Below, in pieces: positions 1 to 5,107 of a stretch of 6,900 nt of DNA (position 1 is the stretch's first letter; every line of letters begins with the position of its first letter). Origin of the DNA: SVTX01 sp051867975 (GTDB lineage: Bacteria > Bacillota > Clostridia > Oscillospirales > CAG-272). The stretch lies in contig JBJDZM010000089.1 of assembly GCA_051867975.1 (NCBI GenBank), positions 1-6,900 on the forward strand, read 5' to 3'. The translations under genes and the position numbers were made by a program. Under the pieces are notes generated by a model, which did no database searches, was not told the origin of the DNA, and saw nothing but the letters and a program-made list of their open reading frames with translations.

Positions 1-80
1 CGGAAAAATCATTTGCCGAAAACGGCGGGAGACAAGACAGAGCCCTACGACCGGGGGTGATGCTATCTGACAAAAATGAC
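1..80 (-). repeat. Decayed copy of the GC-rich hairpin repeat, minus orientation
   Basis: This stretch matches about 3111-3190 over most of its length: both carry ATTTG(C/T)CGAAAACGGCGGG-type sequence, then GAGACAAG, then GCCCTACGACCGGGGGTG, and both end in AAAATGAC. In the other copies the centre reads CCCCCGCCC and folds back on CGGCGGGAG; here it is degraded to ACAGAGCCC, so the hairpin is largely lost. It is probably an old copy of the dispersed repeat also seen at 2956-3005, 3034-3084, 3131-3160 and 6846-6900. No gene is supported here. Confidence 0.75.
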
Positions 81-115
81 GATAAAATCAAACCGTTCGA
101 TCGATTCGGATTTGG

Positions 116-256
116 TTTTCGACAGGATATGGAACAACGGTTCGGAGTTTTCCACAGGCAATAGAACGCAAGTTCGGATTTTTCCACAACTAATCGAACG
201 AATGTTTGAACTTTTCCACAGGCATAGAACAAATATTCGGACTTTTCCACAGGCAT
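116..256 (+). repeat. Array of 32-bp direct repeats combining a LexA-like palindrome and a DnaA-box-like 9-mer
   Basis: Four clear units repeat with steps of 32, 32 and 31 bp. Each holds a GAAC-N4-GTTC-type palindrome (132-143, 164-175, 196-207, 227-238), four bases (GGAG, GGAT, GAAC, GGAC), then TTTTCCACA (148-156, 180-188, 212-220, 243-251), usually followed by GGCATA. A decayed fifth unit upstream keeps TTTTCGACA at 116-124, again exactly 32 bp before the next. TTTTCCACA fits the relaxed DnaA-box pattern TTWTNCACA. The period is close to three helical turns, so all sites face the same side of the DNA. There are no unique spacers, so it is not a CRISPR. It could be an operator array or, less likely, an iteron-like origin. 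Confidence 0.9.
196..207 (+). promoter_or_regulatory. Best LexA (SOS) box-like operator in the array
   Basis: With its flanks (195-208) this reads CGAACGAATGTTTG, which fits the published Bacillus-type SOS box CGAAC-N4-GTTCG with one transition in the right arm. The sister palindromes at 132-143 and 164-175 have perfect GAAC/GTTC arms but lack the leading C; the one at 227-238 has ATTC as right arm. Binding by LexA is inferred from this match; another repressor with a similar palindrome is possible. Confidence 0.55.
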
Positions 257-311
257 TTTGCGAGGTACGCGCAAGATGTCTGTTTTTTACATCTTATTAA
301 TCTTTTTGGGG

Positions 312-340
312 TTGACAAAATAGAACAAATGTGCTATAAT
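312..340 (+). promoter_or_regulatory. Consensus sigma-A promoter with an operator-like sequence in its spacer
   Basis: The -35 hexamer TTGACA (312-317) and -10 hexamer TATAAT (335-340) are both perfect and 17 bp apart. The spacer holds GAACAAATGTGC (323-334), a degenerate copy of the palindromes in the upstream array. It lies 96 bp, three array periods, after the last array palindrome at 227. A repressor bound there would block RNA polymerase directly. Transcription should start near 347 and run into the gene at 505. Confidence 0.85.
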
Positions 341-504
341 GTGTCCGTAAGAACAAGCCGAGGATGTCGACTAATCGGTTCGTTCCCATATAAAAGCTGC
401 GGCGACTCCGCGCAAAGATTCTGCAAGAATTGAACAAACTCCGAGCAAAAAGTGCGGAGAACCGTAAACAAAAAAATATTTTCAAAAACGAAAGGATTAA
501 AAAA
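341..504 (+). other. Long 5' leader of the small gene at 505
   Basis: About 155 nt separate the predicted transcription start from the ATG at 505. Two weak stem-loops are visible: GCGG/CCGC at 399-411 and CTCCG/CGGAG at 439-459. The last 40 nt are A-rich and end in an AAAGGA ribosome site (491-496). I recognise no known riboswitch and no convincing leader peptide; a nine-codon ATG frame at 364 has its purine-rich stretch directly abutting the ATG and is not credible. Confidence 0.4.
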
Positions 505-774
505 ATGGCTGACAGAAACAAAGATTTTTTACTTTTCAGCGAGTGGTACGATGCACTCATGAATATGTCTCCGAATAACTGCAAGCTCGTCCTTCAATCG
601 ATGGTCGAGTATCAGACGAAGGGCATCGAACCGCCCGAATTTCCTAAAAGAATAAAGGATGTTTGCTATTTGATGTTCTGCGATCTCAGGCGCAGGATGG
701 AGCGTCAGAAGAACGGCAAGCTCGGTGCCGAGGCGGTTGCTCGGCTTAAGAGGGAGCGAGATGATAGGCAGTAA
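505..774 (+). CDS. Small protein resembling the DUF6291-type phage domain (89 aa)
   Basis: The chosen start is ATG 505, preceded by AAAGGA eight bases upstream; the same frame is open back to a TTG at 430, but that has no ribosome site. The protein begins MADRNKDFLLFSEWYDALM and continues with an acidic/hydrophobic helical segment, the turn TKGIEPPEFP (residues about 39-48), a hydrophobic stretch VCYLMFCDLRRRMER and a basic tail with KNGKLGAEA. This resembles the N-terminal helical domain of DUF6291-type proteins common in phages and integrated elements of Firmicutes, where it often precedes longer replication-related C-terminal parts; here it stands alone and stops early. The family assignment is from memory of the pattern and is moderate. 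Function unknown. It sits alone behind the strong promoter and phased operator-like array, suggesting tight, possibly damage-responsive control. Confidence 0.7.
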   Translation: MADRNKDFLLFSEWYDALMNMSPNNCKLVLQSMVEYQTKGIEPPEFPKRIKDVCYLMFCDLRRRMERQKNGKLGAEAVARLKRERDDRQ

Positions 775-788
775 CACCCCACGGGGGT

Positions 789-822
789 TGCCGTCGGCAC
801 CCTTCAAGCCACCCCGACGGCA
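789..822 (+). terminator. Hairpin just after the small gene
   Basis: TGCCGTCGG (789-797) and CCGACGGCA (814-822) form a perfect 9-bp stem around a 16-nt loop, starting 15 bases after the TAA at 774. There is no U-run behind it, so it is at best an imperfect terminator or an RNA-end-stabilising hairpin. Confidence 0.4.
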
Positions 823-823
823 T

Positions 824-906
824 ATAGACATAGACTAAGACTAAGACAAAGACTAAGACAAAGACTAAGACAAGACAAAGACGAGACAAGACAAAGACAA
901 GACAAA
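824..906 (+). repeat. AGACWA microsatellite (5-6-bp units)
   Basis: The first half is regular hexamers, AGACTA or AGACAA in varying order. The second half mixes pentamers (GACAA, GACGA) and hexamers (GACAAA). One strand is almost purely purine with regularly spaced C/T, so slippage and length variation between strains are expected. No function is evident. Confidence 0.85.
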
Positions 907-929
907 TCTCTTTCGTCCTCTCTTCGAGA

Positions 930-1017
930 GTCCGAAAGAATGGTGCCGCTCCGCGGCACCGACGCGCTCGCGCGCGAGCTGTCATTCCTTCGCTCTTTCG
1001 CTCTCGCTCTTTCGGAC
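930..1017 (+). repeat. Nested inverted repeat, cloverleaf-like
   Basis: An outer 10-bp perfect stem, GTCCGAAAGA (930-939) with TCTTTCGGAC (1008-1017), encloses two further elements: GGTGCCGC/GCGGCACC with a TCC loop (942-960) and the 14-bp palindrome GCTCGCGCGCGAGC (966-979). The rest, about 985-1007, is pyrimidine-rich CTTTCGCTCTCG-type sequence. It may be a small mobile or REP-like element, or a structured RNA end; no coding sequence is supported. Confidence 0.6.
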
Positions 1018-1042
1018 GGATAAGGGTTTGAAAGACCGGATG

Positions 1043-1057
1043 CGCCCCGGAAGGGCG
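1043..1057 (+). other. Small GC hairpin
   Basis: CGCCC (1043-1047) and GGGCG (1053-1057) pair around CGGAA. It lies between the nested repeat and the promoter at 1132. Short, with no T-run; role unknown. Confidence 0.35.
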
Positions 1058-1131
1058 GAGGAGGGTTTTGATTAGAGGCAGACACGGCGTTTGCAAACAC
1101 GGAGAAATATTTTCAGACGGGGAGAAAAATA

Positions 1132-1160
1132 TTGACTCACGTGTTTAAAAATGCTATAAT
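1132..1160 (+). promoter_or_regulatory. Consensus sigma-A promoter of the transglutaminase-like gene
   Basis: TTGACT (1132-1137) and TATAAT (1155-1160) are 17 bp apart. The start of transcription should be near 1167, giving a leader of roughly 20 nt before the AAGGAG ribosome site at 1178-1183 and the ATG at 1190. No operator-like palindrome is seen in the spacer, unlike the promoter at 312. Confidence 0.85.
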
Positions 1161-1189
1161 GGTCTCATAATCAAAGCAAGGAGTCAAAA

Positions 1190-2524
1190 ATGACTGTCTA
1201 TATAAGCCGAAAGGCAAAAATCAAGTTTAATTTAAGGGTTTATTACGGCAAAGCGAGGAGTCGTCTGTTGCTCGTCATCGGGGTACTGTCGCTCCTTGCC
1301 GTCGGGCTTTTTATCGCGTGCATGGTGCTGAATTCGCGCATTTCGAGGGTGAACATCGAGGCAGGCGAGCGCATATCCGCCGAGGAACTGTTTGGTGAGG
1401 GCGCATATTTCGGTGCGGACTACAACAAGGAGTTTAGAAATCACGCAGGTGTTTACTATTTCACCGCGGTGACCTCAAAGGGTGAGAGGCAGGTAAGGCT
1501 TGCGGTCAGAGACACGAAGGCACCAAAGGTGGTCACAAGAGACGTTTACTTTGCCGTGGGACGGGACGAAAACGGTGCGATCTTCCTGCCCGAGCCATTG
1601 GACTTCGTTGAGAGCGTGTATGAGCCGGACGGCTTCACGGGGCAGTTCATAGGCGGACTTCCCGAGCTTAAAAAGCCGGGCGAATACACGGCTCATGTGC
1701 AATTTTCCGACGCGTCGGGCAACAAGACCGAGGTCTTCACGGTCAAAATGACGCAGATCTCGGACAATCTTCCGCCCACGGTCGATGTCTCACCGCTCAT
1801 CATTTGTCCGCTCGGCGAGGCGGTCGAATACAAGCCCTACGTGACCTTGACCGACAACTGCATAGGTGCGCTCACCTTCACGGTCGACGAGAGTCAGCTC
1901 GACATAGACACGGTCGGCGAATATCCGGTCTACGTCACGGGGCGTGACCGTGTCGGCAACGAGAGCGAGCGTGTGCGCGTGACTGTCAAGGTCGTCGAGA
2001 CCTACGACAAAGCCGAGCTTGACGGGCTGATTGACGGGCTGGTTTCAAAGATCGCGCCCGAGGGCAAGAGCCGCGAGGAGATATGCCGTGAGATCTACAA
2101 GCTCGTTCGCGCCGAGCTTGTCTACACAGGCGACTCACAAAAGGGCGACGTGGAGCGCGCGGCGTATTACGCGCTCGTTGGCGGCGGCGGAGATTGCTAC
2201 TCGTATTTCTCACTCTCAAAGCTGCTCCTTGAGCGGTGCGGCGTTGAAAATCTCGACGTGCAGAGAGAGGAAGGCTACACTCCCGACACGCATTTCTGGA
2301 GTCTCGTCAACATAAGCGATGATGGCGGTGAGCGGTGGTATCACTTCGACTCGACCGAGCTTCGCGCCGACAGGTACGACCATTCGGGCTGTCTTCTGAC
2401 CGACCGTCAGATCGCCGCGTACAGCAAGGCTCGCCCCGATTTCTACGCCTACGACAAGACTCTCTATCCCTCGGTCGCAGACGAGATTATTACCCCCACT
2501 CCGCGTCTTGAGGAGCTTTATTGA
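1190..2524 (+). CDS. Membrane-anchored extracellular transglutaminase-like protein with Ig-like domains (444 aa)
   Basis: ATG 1190 follows AAGGAG by six bases. A basic N-terminus (KAKIKFNLR, KARSR) precedes one hydrophobic segment, residues about 26-47, so the protein is probably an N-in signal anchor with the bulk outside. Residues about 110-190 and 193-267 resemble bacterial Ig-like (DUF5011/HYR-type) beta-sandwich repeats: each starts near an AP/PP and ends in a VGEYPVYVTGRDRVGN-like strand. Residues about 270-415 form a transglutaminase-like (papain-fold) domain with a plausible triad: Cys336 in GGGGDCYSY, His368 in DTHFW, Asp387 in WYHFDSTE. Such surface proteins are usually presumed cysteine proteases or peptide/cell-wall processing enzymes rather than true cross-linkers. 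It has its own promoter and a terminator-like hairpin, hence is likely monocistronic. The substrate is unknown. Confidence 0.9.
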   Translation: MTVYISRKAKIKFNLRVYYGKARSRLLLVIGVLSLLAVGLFIACMVLNSRISRVNIEAGERISAEELFGEGAYFGADYNKEFRNHAGVYYFTAVTSKGERQVRLAVRDTKAPKVVTRDVYFAVGRDENGAIFLPEPLDFVESVYEPDGFTGQFIGGLPELKKPGEYTAHVQFSDASGNKTEVFTVKMTQISDNLPPTVDVSPLIICPLGEAVEYKPYVTLTDNCIGALTFTVDESQLDIDTVGEYPVYVTGRDRVGNESERVRVTVKVVETYDKAELDGLIDGLVSKIAPEGKSREEICREIYKLVRAELVYTGDSQKGDVERAAYYALVGGGGDCYSYFSLSKLLLERCGVENLDVQREEGYTPDTHFWSLVNISDDGGERWYHFDSTELRADRYDHSGCLLTDRQIAAYSKARPDFYAYDKTLYPSVADEIITPTPRLEELY

Positions 2525-2549
2525 CGGGAGTTAGCCGGTGCTGTGGATG

Positions 2550-2616
2550 TTGGGGAAACCCTTTTGGAAAAAGGGTTCTCCCCAAACCCCTTCCTAAAAC
2601 TTTTAATAAGGGGGTT
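2550..2616 (+). terminator. Strong hairpin pair after the transglutaminase-like gene
   Basis: Residues 2550-2565 and 2569-2585 form a 16-bp stem (TTGGGGA, AACCCTTTT against its complement) with one bulged C at 2578 and a GGA loop. A second stem follows directly: AACCCCTT (2585-2592) with AAGGGGGTT (2608-2616), one extra G, enclosing TAAAACTTTTA. There is no classic U-run after the first stem. The position, 25 bases after the stop codon, fits a terminator or mRNA 3' stabiliser; the sequence style is that of a dispersed intergenic repeat in gut Clostridia. Confidence 0.6.
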
Positions 2617-2955
2617 CTAACTGCCGTGGAGTGGACGCTATATGCACCGTATTGCTGAACTGAATCAAACTCAATTTGGTGCAAACCGCTCCTTGCTGTG
2701 CAAGGAGTCCGAGTTACATTTCAATTTCAACCTACTGAGATATTCCGTGTTGAAACAGTGTTGAACCCAGCCACATGCATCGTGAAGATATGCGGCGTGA
2801 AGTCAAATTAAGTCTGTTTTATTGTTGCCGCAAACGCTGAACGCAAGCGTTCAGTCCGAGTAGATGCAAACCGCTCCCTGCAAGCAGGGAGTCCGAGTAC
2901 TATTTTGAACCCAGCCGAGATGGAGCATTTTGATTTTAAGTCTCTCTAAGTTAAA
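2611..2955 (+). repeat. Modular multi-hairpin dispersed repeat, copy 1
   Basis: No gene is seen here. In order: GGGTTCTAACT (2612-2622); the block CTGAACTGAATCAAACTCAA (2655-2674) leading into GCAAACCG, stem CTCCTTGC/GCAAGGAG with TGT loop (2689-2707), then TCCGAGT; block A (2723-2787), 62 of 65 bases identical to 6665-6729, holding CTACTGAGAT and TTGAACCCAGCC; GCAAACG, stem CTGAACG/CGTTCAG (2837-2854), TCCGAGTA; GCAAACCG, stem CTCCCTG/CAGGGAG (2874-2891), TCCGAGTACT, then a second TTGAACCCAGCC; finally AAGTCTCTCTAAGTTAAAGA, which runs into the GC-rich hairpin repeat. The stems differ in sequence but keep pairing, and the flanks are constant, as in a structured RNA or a hairpin-type mobile element. 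Confidence 0.8.
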
Positions 2956-3005
2956 GATAGATTTGCGCCATGGTAAATCGTAGGGCGGGGGCTTGCTCCC
3001 GCCGC
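2956..3005 (+). repeat. GC-rich hairpin repeat, plus copy
   Basis: Starts GATAGATTTGCGCC and ends in GCCGC. It holds two stems: ATGGT/ATCGT (2970-2981, with two G-T pairs) and GGCGGGGG/CTCCCGCC around CTTG (about 2984-3003). It directly continues the modular repeat, as does the copy at 6846, so the two travel together. Confidence 0.85.
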
Positions 3006-3033
3006 GACAAACAAATCAAAATAATCATCATTT

Positions 3034-3084
3034 GATAGATTTGCGCCATGGTAAATCGTAGGGCGGGGGTTTATCTCCCGCCGC
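3034..3084 (+). repeat. GC-rich hairpin repeat, second plus copy
   Basis: Same start (GATAGATTTGCGCC) and the same 5' stem as the copy 78 bp upstream; the centre of the GC stem reads GGGTTTATCTCCC instead of GGGCTTGCTCCC. It is not preceded by the multi-hairpin modules, so this part can exist alone. Confidence 0.85.
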
Positions 3085-3087
3085 CAA

Positions 3088-3222
3088 CCGGTTTAAAATG
3101 ACAATGTTTTCAAAAAAACATTTGTCGGAAACGGCGGGAGACAAGCCCCCGCCCTACGACCGGGGGTGGCGACAAACGGTTTAAAATGACAATATTTCCA
3201 AAAAAAGATTTGCGGAAAACTA
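3088..3222 (+). repeat. Tandem duplication around an inverted hairpin-repeat copy
   Basis: CCGGTTTAAAATGACAAT starting at 3088 recurs nearly exactly starting at 3177 (ACGGTTTAAAATGACAAT), each followed by a T/A-rich stretch with a run of A and ATTTG(T/C)GGAAA. Between them, 3131-3160 is a GC-rich hairpin repeat in minus orientation (CGGCGGGAG ... CCCCCGCCCTACG), an inverted partner of 3055-3083. A truncated plus copy remains at about 3230-3250 (AACTTATCTCCCGCCGTGAC). No gene is seen. Confidence 0.7.
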
Positions 3223-3250
3223 ACTGTTTGGAACTTATCTCCCGCCGTGA

Positions 3251-3341
3251 CGAACTGTAAAATGTGTAACATACCATAATAGGGCTGAGCAATTCACAGA
3301 CCGAAGAGACAGTCGTATCTGCCCCTAAGATAAGGAGAAGT
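3251..3341 (+). promoter_or_regulatory. Leader of the dlt-like operon; promoter not clearly identifiable
   Basis: This is the only non-repeat sequence before the operon. A weak -10 candidate, CATAAT (3275-3280), has no good -35 partner at 16-18 bp. An AAGGAG ribosome site lies at 3332-3337, four bases before ATG 3342. Transcription may start here from a weak promoter or in the repeats upstream. Confidence 0.3.
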
Positions 3342-4883
3342 ATGAACAAAAGAAACATTCTCGAATACCTTGAGGCGGCTGCGCTTCGGTATCCCGACAA
3401 GGTGGCGGTATCCGACGGCGCGCGCTCGTTGACCTTTTCAGAGCTTCAAAAGAAAGCTATGGCAACAGGCAGCGGTCTTTGCGCAAAGGGCTTTCATCGA
3501 CAGGCAATCGCCATTTTCATGGACAAGCATCCCGACACCGTGTGCGCGTTTTTGGGCGCACTTTACGCGGGGTGCTTTTACGTTTGCATCGACCCCGAGT
3601 TTCCCGACGACCGAATTCGCGCGCTTGCCGAGAAGTGTCGCGCGGCGGCGGTCATTTGCAACGCGGAAAGCCATAAGCGTGCGCATGTCCTTTACGGCAG
3701 GGCGGAGATACTCCCCTTTGAGGACATGGCGGAGTGTGCCGTTGACCGCGCGGCACTTTTGCGCATAAGGGAAGGTACGATCGACACCGACCCTGCGTAC
3801 GTCGTCTTCACGTCGGGCTCGTCGGGCGAGCCGAAGGGAGTTTGCTCGACGCACAGGGCGGTCATCGACTACGGCGAGGCACTCTGCGCGACGCTCGGCT
3901 TTGACGGCGAGAGCGTTTTCGGCAATCAGGCACCGCTTTACTACGACGCGCCGCTCAAGGAGCTGTTGCCGATGCTGATGCTCGGCGCAACGGTGATCTT
4001 TATTCCGAAAGGGCTTTTCACGTTTCCGATAAGGCTTTGCGAGTTTATACGCGAGAAGAAGATCAACACGCTTTGCTGGGCGGCGTCGGCGTTTGCGCGA
4101 GTCTCGGCACTCGGCGCGCTCGATCTGTGCGACATGTCGGGAGTGCGCCTTGTCTGCTTCGGCAGTGAGGTCTTTGGGCGCGGAGAGTACGAAAAGTGGC
4201 GCAGGGCATGTCCGCGCGCAAGGTTTATCAACCTCTACGGACCGACCGAGGCGACGGGTATGTCGGCATATTGGGTGGCAGACCGAGAGCTTTCCGCCGA
4301 CGAGCCGATACCGATAGGCCGCGCCTTTCCGAACACCGAGATACTGCTCATTGATGAGGACGGAAGGCTCTGCGCTGACGGCGAGGTCGGCGAGATATAT
4401 ATTCGCGGCAGCTCTCTCTCTCTCGGGTATTTCGGCGACCGTGAGCAGACGGCGGCGGCGTTCGTGCAGAATCCGCTTCATGACGACTACCCCGAGACGC
4501 TTTACCGCACGGGCGATATTGCGCGCAAAAACGCACACGGCGAGCTTGTTTTTCTCGGGCGGAGAGACGGCCAGATCAAGCGGTGCGGTCGGCGGATAGA
4601 GCCGTGCGAGGTCGAGGCGGCGGCAAATCTCTGTCCCGGTGTGTCGCAGTCCGCGCTGATATTTGACAGGGAGAGCGAGTGCATGGTGCTGTTTTACGTC
4701 GGCGATGCTGACGTGCGGCAGGTGCGCAGTGAGTTGAGTCTGCGGCTCCCGAGGTACATGCTCCCGAATCGCATATGCAGGCTTGAGTCCATGCCGCAAA
4801 AGGAGAACGGCAAGCTTGACCGCTCGGCACTGCTTGCCCTTTTGAGGGGTGACGTGGGGGGTGAGACGGCATGCAAAGGCTGA
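3342..4883 (+). CDS. DltA-like amino-acid adenylation enzyme (513 aa)
   Basis: A stand-alone adenylation (ANL superfamily) enzyme: it should form an aminoacyl-AMP from ATP and load it on the carrier protein encoded next. The expected motifs are present in order: TSGSSGEPKG (157-166, P-loop-like A3), NLYGPTEATG (297-306, A5), YRTGDIA (388-394, A7), GRRDGQIKRCGRRIE (406-420, A8) and NGKLDR (489-494) with the likely catalytic Lys491. Asp202 in YYDAP sits where the amino-group-binding Asp of amino-acid-activating domains is expected. Length is typical of DltA. The pocket segment reads FGSE (273-276), not the FCGE of well-studied DltA proteins, so D-alanine is the default but not certain substrate. 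The stop codon overlaps the next gene by 13 bases, indicating translational coupling. Cytoplasmic. Confidence 0.9.
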   Translation: MNKRNILEYLEAAALRYPDKVAVSDGARSLTFSELQKKAMATGSGLCAKGFHRQAIAIFMDKHPDTVCAFLGALYAGCFYVCIDPEFPDDRIRALAEKCRAAAVICNAESHKRAHVLYGRAEILPFEDMAECAVDRAALLRIREGTIDTDPAYVVFTSGSSGEPKGVCSTHRAVIDYGEALCATLGFDGESVFGNQAPLYYDAPLKELLPMLMLGATVIFIPKGLFTFPIRLCEFIREKKINTLCWAASAFARVSALGALDLCDMSGVRLVCFGSEVFGRGEYEKWRRACPRARFINLYGPTEATGMSAYWVADRELSADEPIPIGRAFPNTEILLIDEDGRLCADGEVGEIYIRGSSLSLGYFGDREQTAAAFVQNPLHDDYPETLYRTGDIARKNAHGELVFLGRRDGQIKRCGRRIEPCEVEAAANLCPGVSQSALIFDRESECMVLFYVGDADVRQVRSELSLRLPRYMLPNRICRLESMPQKENGKLDRSALLALLRGDVGGETACKG

Positions 4884-5107
4884 TAAAAATACTCTCCGAG
4901 CTTCACCCCGAGGTGGAGTTTTCGGAGCAAACACGCCTGCTCGACGACAAGATCCTCGATTCGCTTGACATCGTGGCACTTGTGACCGACATAAACGAGG
5001 CGTACGGCACCGATATCGGGGCTGAGGATATCATTCCCGAGAATTTCGGGACGGTCGGTGACATTCTCGCGCTGATAAAGCGGCGCGGCGGCAGGACATG
5101 TCCCTGA
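4871..5107 (+). CDS. DltC-like acyl/aminoacyl carrier protein (78 aa)
   Basis: A short acidic helical protein with the carrier signature LDSLDIVALVTDINEAYG; Ser31 in DSLD is the expected 4'-phosphopantetheine site, to be primed by a phosphopantetheinyl transferase encoded elsewhere. Length is typical for DltC or stand-alone ACPs. The following helix (about residues 49-70, AEDIIPENFGTVGDILALI) fits the usual third and fourth helices. It should receive the activated amino acid from the adenylation enzyme and present it to the MBOAT. The start overlaps the upstream gene by 13 bases and the end overlaps the MBOAT gene by 10, a strict coupling for subunits of one pathway. It could in principle carry another acyl group, but the pairing with an adenylation enzyme argues for an amino acid. 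Confidence 0.9.
   Translation: MQRLIKILSELHPEVEFSEQTRLLDDKILDSLDIVALVTDINEAYGTDIGAEDIIPENFGTVGDILALIKRRGGRTCP

Larger units (their letters stand above)
775..1023 (+). pseudogene. Possible former C-terminal extension of the gene at 505, after one stop codon
   Basis: Beyond the TAA at 772-774 the same reading frame stays open for 82 codons to the TAA at 1021-1023. It would encode a proline/threonine-rich joint, a run of arginine, glutamine and leucine from the microsatellite (about 824-906), and a low-complexity tail. Read in another frame the repeat gives Asp-Lys alternation broken by TAA codons. Either the gene once ran longer and was cut by a point mutation, or the open frame is a chance product of low-complexity, GC-rich hairpin DNA. 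I favour the second slightly. Confidence 0.2.

Noticed and set aside
116..256. CRISPR array
   Set aside because: Units are contiguous and similar over their full 32 bp, with no unique spacers and no cas genes.
116..256. Replication origin with iterons
   Set aside because: Kept only as an alternative: no full-length initiator gene, no AT-rich unwinding region clearly placed, and the best palindrome fits a LexA box.
76..300. Plus-strand open frame covering the 32-bp array
   Set aside because: The repeat period is not a multiple of three, so the translation shows no repeat, there is no ribosome site, and the frame has no gene-like composition.
297..584. Minus-strand open frame opposite the promoter and leader of the small gene
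   Set aside because: Runs against the consensus promoter and the ribosome site; its hydrophobic look comes from the A-rich leader read backwards.
746..1100. Two minus-strand open frames over the microsatellite and nested hairpins
   Set aside because: They consist of low-complexity Leu/Cys/Val repeats from the AGACWA tract and have no credible start signals.
2031..2315. Plus-strand open frame inside the transglutaminase-like gene
   Set aside because: Arginine/serine-rich shadow in another frame of a gene with clear domains.
3438..4979. Long open frame on the minus strand opposite the adenylation gene (513 codons)
   Set aside because: It is the shadow of a GC-rich gene; its translation is arginine/alanine-rich with no domain pattern, whereas the plus strand shows all adenylation motifs.
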